DNA of 64,000 nt from Muscardinus avellanarius (GCA_963383645.1 OY726573.1:13210989-13274988), one strand, 5' to 3'; shown: positions 29,054-40,020, numbered from the stretch's first letter. Translations and numbers: made by a program. The notes: generated by a model not told the origin, from the letters alone.

Positions 29054-29250
29054 GGCCGAGTGTGGTGGCGCACGCTTGTAATCCCCGCGGTTGGGAGGTG
29101 GAGACAGGAGGATAGTCCAGGTTCGAAGCCAGCCGTGCTGGCTTAAGAGACCCTGTTTCCAAATAAAAATAATATAAAAAATAGGTCTGGGAGTGTAGCC
29201 CGGAGGTAGCTGGGCTTCCAGGAACCCCAGTACCACCAAAAAAAAAAAAA
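29054..29250 (+). mobile_element. B1-dID SINE, hairpin subfamily
   Basis: Perfect flanking duplication AAAAGAGTCTTTG at 29041-29053 and 29249-29261. Contains GCCAGCCGTGCTGGC and GGCTTCCAGGAACCCC. Confidence 0.95.
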
Positions 29251-29262
29251 AAGAGTCTTTGT

Positions 29263-29467
29263 TTGGGCATGGTATCAAATGCCTATAATCTCAGCTTCTC
29301 TAGAGGCTGAGGCAGGAGGATCATAAAAGTTCAACCTGGTGAGAACCAGTCTCAAAATGAAATTTAAAAAGGGCTGGGAGTGTAGCTCAGTGGTAGGCTT
29401 TGCCTAGCATGCACAAGACCCCGGATTCAATCACTAGTATTGAAAATAAAAATAAAAAATAAAAAGA
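29263..29467 (+). mobile_element. B1-ID SINE with fuller ID
   Basis: B1 (GGGCATGGTATC) is followed by an ID that still has TTTGCCTAGCATGCACAAG, unlike dID. Confidence 0.85.
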
Positions 29468-29572
29468 ACAGTCCTATTGCTTAAGATAGGTATCTGAGTG
29501 GTTTGCTTAGCATTCTTTACAGCCCCTCTCCCCAAAAATAATCTTCCTGTGTTTCTCATTAAATGCTTCAAT

Positions 29573-29834
29573 GTTTTTTTTTTGTTTTTTTGTTTTTGTT
29601 TTTTTTTTTTTCGGTACTGGGGATGGAACAAACACAGGGACATTCTACCTCTGAATTATACCCCCAGCCCTATTTTTTATTCTTTATTTTGAAACAAGGT
29701 CTCACTTTATTTTGAAACAGGGGCTCACTGAGTTGCAAAGGGCCTAAGTAGCTGAGGTTGGCCTCAAACTGCAATCTCCTGTCTCAACCTCCCAAATGCT
29801 GGGATTACAAGCTTGCACCACCACACCGGGCACA
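29573..29834 (-). mobile_element. antisense B1-dID SINE
   Basis: A long T/G-rich tail, GGGGATGGAACAAACACAGGG, and a duplicated TTTATTTTGAAACA segment inside. CAATGTTT flanks both ends. Confidence 0.88.
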
Positions 29835-29854
29835 ATGTTTCGAATTTTATCTTT

Positions 29855-29991
29855 TTTGTGTGTGTGTGGTACTGGGGTTCCTGGAAGCCCTTCTACCTCT
29901 GGGCTACACTCCCAGACCTATTTTTATATTTTTATTTGGAAATAGGGTCTCTTAAGCCAGTGCGGCTGGCTTTGAACCACCACGCCCGGCA
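29855..29991 (-). mobile_element. antisense hairpin-subfamily SINE with internal deletion
   Basis: GGGGTTCCTGGAAGCCC to TTAAGCCAGTGCGGC, then a jump to CCACCACGCCCGGC; about 55 bp of B1 is missing. Confidence 0.9.
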
Positions 29992-30003
29992 CTTATCTTT
30001 GTA

Positions 30004-30201
30004 TTTTTATGTGTGGTACTGGAGATTGAATTTAGAGGCATTCTAGCTCTGAGCTATATCCCCAGCCCTACTTTATTTTTATTTTTGAAACACTGTTGTT
30101 TTGCTAGGTTGATGAGAGTCTTACTACTTGCTGAGGCTGGCCTTGAACCTATCTCAGCCTCCCAAGTACAGGGATTACAGGCCTGCATCGCCACACCCAG
30201 C
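30004..30201 (-). mobile_element. antisense B1-dID SINE
   Basis: TACTGGAGATTGAATTTAG, TTGAAACACTGTTG, ending GCCACACCCAGC. Confidence 0.87.
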
Positions 30202-30292
30202 TCTTTGTAATGTTAATTTTTTAATTAGTCTGAAAGTTACCATTGAATTAACTTGGCCAAAATTGTTCTCCTAACACTCCTGTTTGTAATTT

Positions 30293-30510
30293 TGTGTGTG
30301 TGTGTGGGGGGGGGGTACTGGGGATTGAACCCAGGGGCATTCTACCTCCAAACTACACTGCAGGCATATTTTATTCTTTATTTTTCAAACAAGGTCTCAC
30401 TAAATTGTTGAGGGCCTCACGAAATAGCTGCGGCTGGTCGCAAACCTGCCATCCTCCTGTCTCGGCCTTCCAAGTATTGAGATGACAAGCATATGCCACC
30501 AAGCCCAGCT
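30293..30510 (-). mobile_element. antisense B1-dID SINE
   Basis: GT/G-run tail, GGGGATTGAACCCAGGGGC, ending CCACCAAGCCCAGC. TGTAATTT-like words on both sides. Confidence 0.9.
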
Positions 30511-30681
30511 GTAATTTACTTTGTTTTTTGTTGTCCTTTTTTTTTTTTAGTCTGAAGATTTATTCTTAGTCGTGGTCAAAAAGCAAAAAACAAACAAACA
30601 AACAAACAAAACAGAGCAAAATATTGGCCACATATGTTACTGTCTCTTTCACCATATTCTGACACAATGACCATGTCTCTT

Positions 30682-30898
30682 GTTTTTTCTTTTTTTCTTT
30701 TTTTTGTACTGGGGATGTAACCCATTCTACCTCTGAGCTCCACCCCCACCTCTATTTTTTATTCCTTATTTGGAAACAGAGCTCACTAAGTTGCAGAGGG
30801 CCTCATTAAGTAGCTGAGGCTGGTTTCGAACCTGCAAGATCCCCCTGTCTCAGCCTCCCAAGTACTGGGATTACAAGCATGTGCCACCATGCCCAGGT
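30682..30898 (-). mobile_element. antisense B1-dID SINE with perfect target duplication
   Basis: TGACCATGTCTCTT at 30668-30681 and 30899-30912 flanks a T-rich tail, short dID and B1 ending CCACCATGCCCAGG. Confidence 0.95.
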
Positions 30899-31166
30899 TG
30901 ACCATGTCTCTTCTTGCTTTTATAATTGTCCCAAATTTTTGGATGAGCTATAGACCCTAGTCATTTCTTTTTGTGAGTCAGCAATGGAACTTATGATCTA
31001 TATCTAGAGTACCCCTTACACCCCAAAACCCCGTACGAAGCAGAGCCTGACTCTCACTGTGGAAGCTGGCCGTTGCTTACTATAATTTCAATGATTCCAC
31101 CAAAACTTATGTTGAAACTTAATCCCCACCGTGAGATATTAAAAAGGTGGAAATTTAGTCTGACTA

Positions 31167-31783
31167 TGGGTTGTTTCTATTTTGTTTGTTTTGCTTCTTA
31201 GTACTGAGGATTGGACGCAGGGGCATTCTACCTCAGAGCTACACCCCCATCCCTTTTTATTTAATATTTTGAAACAGAGTCTTGCCAAGTTTTTGAGGCT
31301 GGCCTCAAACCTGAGTGTAACATTAAAGTTGAGCTGGGGAGTTTGCAAAGGAGGTAAACACCAGCCAGGTTATCAAAAACTGCTGCTTTGATCAAACCTG
31401 GTGCCTTGGGGCAAAGTCTGCCGCCCAGGGGGAAAGGGACTGATGACTGAGCAGCAGAGCCATGCAGTCAAGCAGGGTCATGGTCGGTAGGCAGAGTCAT
31501 ATGGAAGAGCAAAAGTAACAGTGTTTTAAGCAGGAGTTTGGGGTGGGGCTAACTGTGGTAATGCCAATTCTCTTCGGACATCTGGAGCCTCCTGATGCCT
31601 GGAGTCTGCCTCGCGATGCCTGGGGTCTCACGGCATCTCTGCTCTGGCTTCCAGGGTTCAGCCTCCTGTCCTTGCTGCAGGGTCACATGGGGGAAGGGGG
31701 GAACCCGACCTATCACTGAGATCCTCTCCTCTCAGTCTCCCAAGTACTGGGATTACAGATGTGTGCCATTGTACCTGGCTCCA
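31167..31783 (-). mobile_element. antisense B1-dID SINE split by LTR
   Basis: Left piece 31167-31315 (GAGGATTGGACGCAGGGGC to GGCTGGCCTCAAACC) and right piece 31716-31783 (CTCAGTCTCCCAAGTACTGG) form one SINE. Confidence 0.88.
31316..31715. mobile_element. solo LTR, family C
   Basis: A 400-bp insertion starting TGTAACATTAAAG and ending GACCTATCA, flanked by CTGAG at 31311-31315 and 31716-31720. It contains four related GCCTGG/GGTCTC-type blocks near 31585-31640. No polyadenylation signal decides its orientation. Confidence 0.8.
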
Positions 31784-32059
31784 ACTATGATATCCAAAGG
31801 TGGCACCTTGGGAGGTAATTAAGATGAAATGAGGTCATAAGAGTACACAGCCAATAGGACCATGACTTTACAGAAGAGGAAAGACCTGTGCTAGGGTGCT
31901 CTATTCTATCATGTGACATCCTGTGCCACTTTGGGACTCAGCGGAGAGTCCCTGTCAGCTAGAAGGAGCTTGCCAGATGCAGTTCCCTGATTTTTTTTTA
32001 ACTTTTTTTTTTTTTTTTTTTGCAGTATTGTGGACGGTGCTGTGTCCAACCCTCAGAGA

Positions 32060-32165
32060 ATTTGAGTCAGAGGTCTGGGGTGGGATAAGAGACCTGATAG
32101 GTCTCACACTCTCGCGGCTGATGCTGAAGTTGTTGGGTGGACCTCTAGGTTTTGAGTAGAGTATC
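32060..32165 (+). mobile_element. MER5A-like hAT fossil
   Basis: GAGTCAGAGGTCTGGGGTGGG followed by GGCTGATGCTGAAG follows the MER5A consensus order. A ~19-T run lies just before, at about 32003-32021. Confidence 0.6.
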
Positions 32166-32239
32166 TCTCTAGTAACAGTCGTGGTGGGGATGAGATCAGG
32201 CTCCTGGGACAGCCCAGTCACGCTTGTATCCAGTGTCTG

Positions 32240-32415
32240 TGGTAGATGCTGGGCTAGTTCTGTGGTTGACTCTGAGGTACTGTTCCTGGCTGACTTGGGT
32301 CCTTCAGGCCCCTACGCAATTCTGTGAGCTCCCCTGCAGCTTCCAAATACATTCCTGTTCTGCTTAATTCAGCTGGAACTAGTTTCTGTTGCTTGCAGCT
32401 ATGAATACCGACTGA
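32240..32415 (+). mobile_element. possible MaLR LTR 3' end
   Basis: AACTAGTTTCTGTTGCTTGC and ATGAATACCGACTGATGC read like a MaLR U5 end. Confidence 0.4.
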
Positions 32416-32589
32416 TGCAGGCCCCTTTTGGTTGTTTTTTTAAGACTTCCTGTGAGGCCTAAACTATTCGTAACTTGGGTTTTTCTAACATTACTCTTCC
32501 AGATTTACACTGTTGTTTTGCATCCCTGGGATTTATGGCACTTAATTCATCTGTGATACAGGTCTGTTAAATATATATGTTGTTTTTTT

Positions 32590-32731
32590 TCTCATTTCAA
32601 TAATATATGCTTACTATAAACATATTTTGAAAACACAGAGAAACTCAAAGAAGCAAATTTAAAATCATCTTTAACTCCACCACCAGAAACCACCACGGTG
32701 AATATTTTATTATGCACGTTTCAGGGTTTTT

Positions 32732-32772
<41 letters not shown>

Positions 32773-33010
32773 TATGTACTTGGGATCATATCGTACCTAC
32801 TGTTTCATAAATCTCCCTCCTTTTTTCATTTCAACTGTATGTTTTCTGTTGTCAAAAAGTACTCCACAATTTGATTTGCAATAGGGATATAGCTCCCAGC
32901 ATATGATGTACTGTAATTTATTGAACCTACCTCTGATGTCTGACACGCAGCTTGACTCAAATTGTTCGCTATTATAAATAAAACTGCCAACGTCTGACTC
33001 CAAGTGGCAC
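32590..33010 (-). mobile_element. L1M-type fossil with (CA)n
   Basis: CCACCACGGTGAATATTTT, ATGTACTTGGGATCATATCG, TTGTTCGCTATTATAAATAA follow the antisense old-L1 3'UTR. (CA)n at about 32735-32770 lies inside. Confidence 0.7.
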
Positions 33011-33054
33011 ATTCGGGATTGGTTAGCAGTTCCTCCAAATTCTCAAAAAGTCCC

Positions 33055-33215
33055 TCATCCAACAAATATTTCTGGAGTGCCTACCATGTTTCATGCTCAG
33101 TTCTAGCTTCTGAGGATAGAGAAATGAGCAAAATAAATGAACCACCCACTTTCCTTATAGTTTCTGTTCCGTTGGTTTGAGTGGGAATAATACTAGGCCA
33201 GTAACATACACACAG
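33055..33215 (-). mobile_element. L2 fragment
   Basis: CAACAAATATTTCTGGAGTGCC, then GAGGATAGAGAAATGAGCAA, the antisense L2 3' end. Confidence 0.85.
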
Positions 33216-33439
33216 CTGAGCATGGCGGCACATGCTTGTCATACCAGCACTTGAGAGGCTGAGAAAAGGATCGCGTGTTCAAGGCCAGCCTCAGCAACTT
33301 AGTGAGATTCTCAGCCACCTAGCAATAGCCTCCACAACTTAATGAGACCCTGTTTCAAAACAAAATGGGACTAGGAATGTAGCTCAGAGGTAGAATGCCC
33401 CAAAGTTCAATCCCCAGTACCACACACATGCACACACTG

Positions 33440-33468
<29 letters not shown>
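33216..33468 (+). mobile_element. B1-dID SINE with (CA)n tail
   Basis: AGCTGAGCATGGCGGCACATG head. The B1 carries an extra internal repeat of the CAGC-CACCTAGCAA segment. dID AATGTAGCTCAGAGGTAG. Confidence 0.92.
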
Positions 33469-33470
<2 letters not shown>

Positions 33471-33514
33471 ACATACAAATGTACAATCGATTGATAGTAA
33501 GCCAATAATAAATA

Positions 33515-33645
33515 ATTATAGCAGCTACCACTTTTTAAATGTTTGCCATCTGCTAGGCATTATGTTAAGCCCTTTCTGTGCAATTAATCTTCAGACCCTG
33601 TTATTATCTCTGCCTTTTAATTTTTCCATAATAATGCAGGCATAT
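33515..33645 (-). mobile_element. MIR fragment
   Basis: GCCATCTGCTAGGCATTATG, AAGCCCTTTCTGTGC and GTTATTATCTCTGCC match antisense MIR. Confidence 0.75.
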
Positions 33646-34244
33646 TATCTAATGAAAATTTGGTTAGATCTAACTCTTCCCCAAAGCCTACGATCTTAAC
33701 TAGTGGGGTTAATAAGAAGATGGTTCCTTAGGTGAAAGCCTATTTTAATCAAGGAAATAGATCAGGACTGTGATAGTCAAGAAAATGTTTCAGGGCCTGT
33801 GTATGAAGCCTCATTTCAACAGTAGACTGAGAAAATTTAGGACCACTACCCCCATTCAACCACAGGCCCTCTGCCTGCTACTCATTGACCAATGCATAAT
33901 CACATTTTGTTCAGGACTGAATTAAGAGAAGAAAACCAACATGAGATCCACAAAAATATAAAGACAGGGAAAAGGTAGCCACAAAAGATTGGAGCCAAGA
34001 AGAGTAGCAAACCACTGAGGACCATCCATTGCCAGGTTAATAGGAAGATGTCAAAAGACTTCCTCACATCCACAGAGCACAAGAGGACATGGCCTTTGGA
34101 AACATGAAATCATTCAGTGAACCCAAGTACAGATGAAAGGCGACAGAGTGAGATAAACAAAAGGAACACTGAAAAGGTAATGGAGAACAACAGAAAGGAC
34201 ACTGGAAACAGAATCTGAAAAGTTGTCGCTCAATCACTTAATAC
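33646..34244. other. no feature recognised
   Basis: AT-rich sequence without an assignable repeat or gene. A 60-codon minus frame at 33900-34082 lacks recognisable domains. Confidence 0.4.
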
Positions 34245-35095
34245 CACACCGTGGTGAAGACCTGGAACAATCAGAGCGCTTGAGCTTCCTTCTGGGAAAC
34301 AATATGGCAGGATTCATTACAGACATGCACCACCGTGCAGACACACACACACACACCCTATAACCCAGCTGTTCCACTCCCACTAGGGCAGTGGTTTCAA
34401 ACTTTAAGGATTATAATCATGTGCTTTTTAAAATCCAGATGCTCAAGTCAGACTTTGGATCAATGAATTAAGCCACAATGTTGTCAGTGTGTGTGTGTGT
34501 GGTGGTGGTGGGGGGAGTGCCATGCATCAGCAACTTTCAAAGAGCCCACATGATTCCATTGTGCAGCCAAGTTTGGGAACTGTGCTCTGGAGAAATCCTT
34601 TCACATGTGACATTGCCCCAGACATTCACAGCAGAGCTGTTTGCAACTGCAAAATCCGGAAATGTTCCAGTGTGCACAGGCAGAGTTCATGCAGTCTGGT
34701 GCACTCTACTCAGCCAGTCAAATGTGGTATCACCCTGAAAAGGAATTAGTTGCAGCCACCTCCATCAACGAAGACAGATCTCACAAGCATAATCTGGGTG
34801 GAGGGACCCATCACAGCAGGGGATATGCAACTTGACTTCTTTTACATGGGAGAAAATATTTTCACAACTAGATAATGAACTGTGTAAGGATCAGTATGGC
34901 ATATGTTTGTTGACAATATAAAGAAAAACAAAGGGATGGTGGCCACAAAATTCTGAATAGTGTTTACCAGAGAGGAGAAGGGGATATTTCTAAGATACTC
35001 CTACTGAGGCGGCGGGGGGGGGGGGCTTTATAGCCATGTGATATGCTTTATCACATGTGTATACATTTGATAAATATTATTTTGTCTGTTTTAAT
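34245..35095 (+). mobile_element. L1M-type 3' fossil interrupted by MER5A
   Basis: CTTCTGGGAAACAATATGGC and TATAACCCAGCTGTTCCACTC, then after the hAT insertion CAGACATTCACAGCAG and TCATGCAGTCTGGTGCACTC, resemble old-L1 words. A 10-G run lies near 35015. Confidence 0.55.
34385..34590 (+). mobile_element. MER5A-like hAT element
   Basis: CAGTGGTTTCAAACTTTAAGG start, TTTAAAATCCAGATGCTC middle and TTTGGGAACTGTGCTCTG end. A (GT)n expansion near 34488-34500 interrupts it. Confidence 0.75.
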
Positions 35096-35250
35096 TATTT
35101 ACAGATTCATGCATAAAGACCTGCTTTAAAAATTATTTCACTGTTCAGAGAAAAAGGACAAAGAAACAGACAGCAAAAAGAAAAAGAAAATAATGTAGTT
35201 ACGGAGGGCCAGAGAATGTCCATAATCATATACTTTTTTATTTTACCTAA

Positions 35251-35460
35251 CTTTTTTTGTGTGGTGCTGGGGAATTGAACTCAGAGGCCTTCTGCCTCTA
35301 ACTTACACCCCCAGCCCTATTTTATTTTTTATTTGGAAACAGAGTCTTGCTAAGTTGATGCTAGCCTCAGTGAGTTGCTGAGGCTAGCTTCAAACCTGTG
35401 ATCTTGCTGTCGCAGCCTCCCAGATCCTGGGATTACAAACACGCACCACCATGCCCGGCT
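35251..35460 (-). mobile_element. antisense B1-dID SINE
   Basis: GGGGAATTGAACTCAGAGGC, TTTGGAAACAGAGTCTTGC, ending CCACCATGCCCGGC. Confidence 0.9.
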
Positions 35461-35919
35461 CTAATTTCTGATTTTAATGCAAAGGAAGCAGAGACGCTTT
35501 ATGAAAATCTCAACGTCTTACAAGTTAACTTATATAATCTTAGATGTGGAGAAGAGCTTCCTGAACTTCCTGAAAGAAAAATAGCTTCAAGTCTGAGCTA
35601 CAGATAAAATGTAAAACCACATTAAGTTCATTGCATAAATGCTTTGAGATAAAGTAGCTGTAGGTAACTCTTGGCACATGCCCTTGAATATTTCCTTAAA
35701 TAAACTCTTGAAAGTGCAATTACTGACAAATAATAGATGCTCAATAAATAGTCATTAAGGATGTGAATGAACAGAGAACATTCTGTAAAAGTAGACGCCA
35801 AATATCAGAGTGGATTACTTTTTGTTTTTTTTTTTTTTTTGCTTTTCTGTATTACTTTCTTTTCTTACAACTAATATATATTACTTGTGTGATAGCAAGA
35901 ACAAAATGCTACTTTATTT
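35461..35919. other. AT-rich, no gene
   Basis: A faint L2-like word (TAGATGCTCAATAAATAG near 35732) and a 16-T run near 35825; otherwise nothing recognisable. Confidence 0.4.
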
Positions 35920-35920
35920 T

Positions 35921-36104
35921 ATGGCGCTGGGAACCAAACCCAGGACCTCACACATGCTCGGCAAGCGCTCTGCCATTGGGTTATATCTCCAGCCTTTTTT
36001 ATTTTATTTTGAAGTAGGGTCTTGCCAAGTTGCCCACACTGGCCTCAAACTTGAGACCCTCCTGCCTTTTTCTTCTGAGTAGTTGAGGTTGCCACACCTG
36101 GCCA
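35921..36104 (-). mobile_element. antisense B1-ID SINE with full ID
   Basis: AACCAAACCCAGGACCTCACACATGC-type full ID (CATGCTCGGCAAGCGCTC), then a B1 without the dID-type deletion. Probably an older architecture. Confidence 0.85.
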
Positions 36105-36269
36105 GATGTAATTTTATAAATACGATACGAAGAGTCATTTCAGCCTACACTAGGAAGCTTTCTGGATCTGTCTTGAGGAAGCTCATCCCCAGTGGAAACA
36201 GCTTGGCTGAACTTTAAAAGACTCGGCTCAATAGGGTCTGCATTCCCATAGAGTCTCACATCTGTGAAC

Positions 36270-36775
36270 CTCGCGATGGCGGCCAGACTTCCTTGGCAAC
36301 TCCTGTTATTCCTGCCTCGTGTGCTTCCCTTCCACGCTGCATCAGGGATGGTCTGTGAGATCAACAGAATATGGCAGAAATGGTGGTATGTCGCTTCTGA
36401 GACTAAATTATAGAAGACACTCTGGCTTCACTTTGATTGTTCCTCCCCCTCTCCGATTCTGCTCTGGGGGAAGCCGGCTGCAATGAGTGTGGGGGAAGCC
36501 AGCATGTCAAGAGTACCCAACAGAGGGGCCCATGTCTCAGAAACTGAAGCCTCCAGCCACCAGCCAGTGAGGCCGCCATCTTGGAAGGAAGCCTTTAGCC
36601 TCAGTCCAGCCTTCAAATGATGCAGCCCTAGGTGAGGTGCTGTGACCACACAAAAGATCTTTGGCCAGAACCATCCAGCTAAGCCATGCTGGATTCCAGA
36701 CCTTCAGAGACTCTGCAAAATAATAAAGGATGTGAGCTGCTAAATTTTGGGGTAATTTGCTCTGCCAAAAATAGA
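36270..36775 (+). mobile_element. MLT1-type MaLR LTR
   Basis: TCTGGGGGAAGCCGGCTGC, CTTCAAATGATGCAGCCC, AGAACCATCCAGCTAAGCC and TGCTAAATTTTGGGGTAA follow the MLT1 LTR order. Confidence 0.8.
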
Positions 36776-36777
36776 CA

Positions 36778-36862
36778 ACCAGGGCTCAGTGGTAGAGCTC
36801 TTCCCTAGCATGCATGAGGCCCCAGGTTCTAACTCTAGCACTGCCAATAAATAAATAAATGA
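36778..36862 (+). mobile_element. full ID element, 5' short
   Basis: AGGGCTCAGTGGTAGAGCTC, CCCTAGCATGCATGAGGCC, then (AAAT)n. Confidence 0.88.
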
Positions 36863-36954
36863 TAATCAATACCCCTATTATAGTGCCAGGAAGAAAAAAA
36901 GAGGGAGGACAAAAAGGGATAAGGCGGTCACTTTTGAGAGGGGGCAGAGTTCCT

Positions 36955-37860
36955 TAAGAAGAAATTATATCTTCAAACATCTCTCCATTCTGTGCAATAT
37001 GGATAACCATTCCCCCCCCAAGTTGGGGGACCCAAAAGGAAATGCCTATGAGGTAGAAGAGTAATGTTGGGGCCTGGAGCCTGGGCCCAGTCCTTTGCTT
37101 GTGCCGTGCACTGATAGTTGGGAGCTCACAGTGGGGCCAGTTGGAGCTTGTGTGAGCAGTGTGGTACCTGTTCACAGAGAGCATCACTATCCATCCTCTA
37201 GAAAGAGGATAGCACAGCCTTCCATAGCACAGAAGAGGAGCTACAGTCCTAGGGAAAGATGGGCTGCCCAGGAAAGCTATGCCAGTTGAGGAGGAAAAGA
37301 CATCTCTTGGTGGAGGTTGGAGGTCCAGGCTTTGAAAATGTGCCTGCCAGCCTTTGAGGGGCATCTGGACTAGGACCTTGGACAGAGGCACGTGATGTGG
37401 GCCATCACCTACATCAAGCACAACTCTACCTGGGACGACTGCTAAATAGAATTGGCCAAGTGCCTGGTGCCAGATGACACAGAGGACCTGACCAGGTGGG
37501 AACACACGGCCTGGCAGAGAAAGAAGCCATCCTTCTTCATGTCCCACAAGGGGAGCAATCATGAGGGGCCGCGAGGATGGGGAGAAGGGACACCCAAGAA
37601 CGGAGCTGTCTCTTCTGACGCGCAAGGGCCTTGAACTGGACCGTGATGGAGGATAAAAATATCTGAACGCCATGAAGTGTTTACTTAAAATGCAACTCTT
37701 TAAAACTGGACGGGACTGATATTTATAAGATTGGGCTGATTTCAGTTTTTCCACTGCGGAGGGTAAAAAGGGGAGTTTTTAGCCAAAAGGAAGTGAGTTC
37801 CCAAAATAAAGCAAATTTCTGTTGGCAACACAAGGCTAAGTGTGGGCTCTTCTATTAAGG
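36955..37860 (+). pseudogene. possible decayed processed pseudogene, unidentified
   Basis: A ~900-bp GC-balanced, intron-free block between SINE/ID neighbours. On the + strand, broken frames give protein-like pieces (for example residues HYPSSRKRIAQPSIAQKRSY at about 37184-37243 and VPDDTEDLTRWEH at about 37470-37508) separated by stops and frame changes. AATAAA occurs near 37804. The 266-codon minus-strand frame over 36954-37754 is probably a shadow. I see no clear poly-A tail or target duplication, so a retroelement fragment is an alternative. Confidence 0.35.
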
Positions 37861-37904
37861 CTTAAGGCAGTTAAATAAACAAGCCATGAGCTGCACCCTG
37901 TTCC

Positions 37905-37949
37905 TTCTTTCTCTCTCTGTCTGTCTGTGTCTGTCTGTGTGTGTGTGTG

Positions 37950-38011
<62 letters not shown>
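37905..38011 (+). repeat. (TCTG)n/(TG)n/(TC)n tract
   Basis: Compound pyrimidine-rich microsatellite with a terminal (CT)n of about 36 bp, at the tail of the next SINE. Confidence 0.95.
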
Positions 38012-38014
<3 letters not shown>

Positions 38015-38212
38015 ACTGGGGATGGGACCAAGCGGCCTTCTTTCTCCAAGTTGCATCTTCAGACCTACTTTTATATTTTATTTAGAAATAGGGTCTCACT
38101 AAGTTGCTGAGAGCCTCACTAAGCTGCTGAGGCTGGCTTTGAACCCGTGTGATCCTCCTGTCTCAGCCTCCCAAGCACTGGGATTACAAGCGTGCGCCAC
38201 CACGCCCGGCTC
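38012..38212 (-). mobile_element. antisense B1-dID SINE
   Basis: GTACTGGGGATGGGACCAAG, GAAATAGGGTCTCACTAAG, ending CCACCACGCCCGGC. Confidence 0.92.
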
Positions 38213-38347
38213 TGTGTCTTCTCTTGAGTGTTCAGGGGACCAGAATCCCACTTTTCAAGATCTTTCACAATTATAAACGCAGGTTCTTTTTATATCATTT
38301 TAGGAAATCTTCTGCGTTTGCAAACATAATTCCTTCTTAGACTATAG

Positions 38348-38531
38348 ATCAGCTGTGTCCTCTGGAACTTTCCATGATGCTGGGGATCTTCTATGTCTGT
38401 GCCGTCCAATATGAGAGCCTCTGGCCACACGTGGCTACTGAAGAATGAAATTTTTAATTTTATTAAAGTATAATTAATATAAATGTAACCGGCTGTATGC
38501 AACTAATGCTACCACGCTGGACAGCGCGGTT
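38348..38531. mobile_element. DNA-transposon fossil (hAT-like)
   Basis: AGCTGTGTCCTCTGGAACTTTCC, GTGCCGTCCAATATGAGAGCC and the inverted-like end CGCTGGACAGCGCGG match a mammalian palindromic transposon fossil that I recognise by pattern; exact family uncertain. Confidence 0.6.
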
Positions 38532-38940
38532 CCAGGTGGAATCGCACATTTTTCGTTTCATCCAACTCTTGGAAATCTGGTTTGTTATTTTTTTCATTCA
38601 TTTATTTCCTCTTCCAAACTCTATAATTTTAGAATCGACTCGAGATTCATGATACTTCCACCTCACCTTCCAATTCTCCAAGAACCAAATTGAAAATAAC
38701 ACTCACAACCATGTTTACCTCTGAAAAGTCTGAATGCGGATTGGATATCTGGTAGTGCTAAGGAACTGCTAAATTACACACCGAAATATTTCCATGTCAG
38801 ATAATATGACATGTGCAATTTGCTCTAGATAACGGAGTGGGGAGGCGGGGAGGAAACAGAGTGGTTGATAATTGTTGAAGTGTGTGATGGGTTCATTGGA
38901 GTGAACTCCAGTGAAATACGAGTATCTCTAATTCGCGTAT
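38532..38940. other. no feature recognised
   Basis: About 400 bp of AT-rich single-copy-looking sequence. Confidence 0.4.
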
Positions 38941-39029
38941 GGATGCTGTGGTTTGGCAGCAGAGCATTAAATAAAGGTTTGGTCACCAGCCTGTGGAGCT
39001 ACTGGGAGGTGGTGGAATCTTTAAGAGGT

Positions 39030-39239
39030 AGGCCTGGCTGGGTGTGGTGGTGCATGCCTGTGATCCTAGCACTTTGGAGGCTGAGATAGGAGGATCACAG
39101 GTTTGAGACCAGCCTCAGTAAGTTAGCAAGATTCTCAACAACCTAGCAAGACCCTGTTTCAAAACAAAAAATAAAAAGGCCTGGGGGTATAATTTGGAGG
39201 TACAATGCTTCCTGGATTCAATCCTCAGTATTGCAAAAG
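39030..39239 (+). mobile_element. B1-dID SINE nested in MaLR
   Basis: GGCTGGGTGTGGTGGTGC head; dID GGGGGTATAATTTGGAGG. Confidence 0.9.
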
Positions 39240-39296
39240 GAGAGAAGGAAGGAAGGGAGGGAGGGAGGGAGGGAGGGAGGGAGGGAAAGGGAAAGA
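39240..39296 (+). repeat. (GGGA)n purine tract
   Basis: GGAAGGAAGGGAGGGAGGGA-type tail of the preceding SINE. Confidence 0.92.
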
Positions 39297-39365
39297 ACTT
39301 TGTAGGAGAGGTTAGAGCACTGGCAAGTCTTTGAAGAGAACAACGGGACTCTGTCCCTTCCTCTC

Positions 39366-39583
39366 TCTTTTTTTATATTTATTTATTTATTTATTTTTTG
39401 GTGGTACTGGGGTTCCTGGAAGCCCTTCTACCTCCGGGCTACACTTCCAGACCTATTTTTAAATTTTTATTTGGAAACAGGGTCTCCTAAGCCAGCGCCC
39501 GTGGCTGGCTTCGAACCTGCGCGATCCTCCTGTCTCCGCCTCCTGAGCGCGGGGATGACAAGCGTGTGCCACCACGCCCGGCC
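39366..39583 (-). mobile_element. antisense B1-dID SINE, hairpin subfamily, nested in MaLR
   Basis: (TTTA)n tail, GGGGTTCCTGGAAGCCC, and a CpG-rich head. CCCTTCCTCTCTCTT flanks both ends. Confidence 0.94.
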
Positions 39584-39819
39584 CCTTCCTCTCTCTTTGT
39601 GCCTCCCGGCCCCATGAGGCTCACAGGTCTCTTCCGACGAGGTATTGTGCTGACACAGGCCCGGAGTGACAGGGCCAAGCAAATATGGACTAAAACTTTC
39701 GAAACCAGGTACCAAAATAAACCTTTCTTCCTTTTGTTAATCTCAGGCATTTTGCCACAGTGATAGAAAGCAGACTGGCTAAATGTCTAAATATTTTAAC
39801 TTTAAAAAGCAGGAGTTGA

Positions 39820-40020
39820 GCCAGGAGTGGTGGCGCACACCTGTGATCCCAGCATTCGGGAGGCTGAGACAGGAGGGTCGCAGTTCGGGGACAGCATCGG
39901 CTACTTAGTGAGGCCCTCAGCAACTCAGTGAGACCTGGTTTCAAAATAAGAAATAAAAAAATAGGGCTGGGGGTGTAGCTTGGAGGTAGAATGCCCCTGG
40001 GTTTCATCCTCAGTACCACA

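Larger units (their letters stand above)
31100..31900 (+). mobile_element. MLT1-type LTR remnant hosting SINE and LTR
   Basis: CTTATGTTGAAACTTAATCC (31107 on) and GGAGGTAATTAAGATG (31811 on) are consecutive MLT1 words now about 650 bp apart. Confidence 0.65.
38945..39775 (+). mobile_element. MaLR LTR hosting two SINEs
   Basis: GATGCTGTGGTTTGGCAGC to TTTAAGAGG, then ACAACGGGACTCTGTCCC, then TGCCTCCCGGCCCCATGAG, AATAAACCTTTCTTCC and GCCACAGTGATAGAAAGCAG form one MaLR LTR, related to 9384-10205. Confidence 0.8.

Noticed and set aside
36954..37754. 266-codon minus-strand frame
   Set aside because: Composition and pieces on the other strand suggest it is the shadow of a decayed + strand pseudogene or a chance frame; no family recognised.
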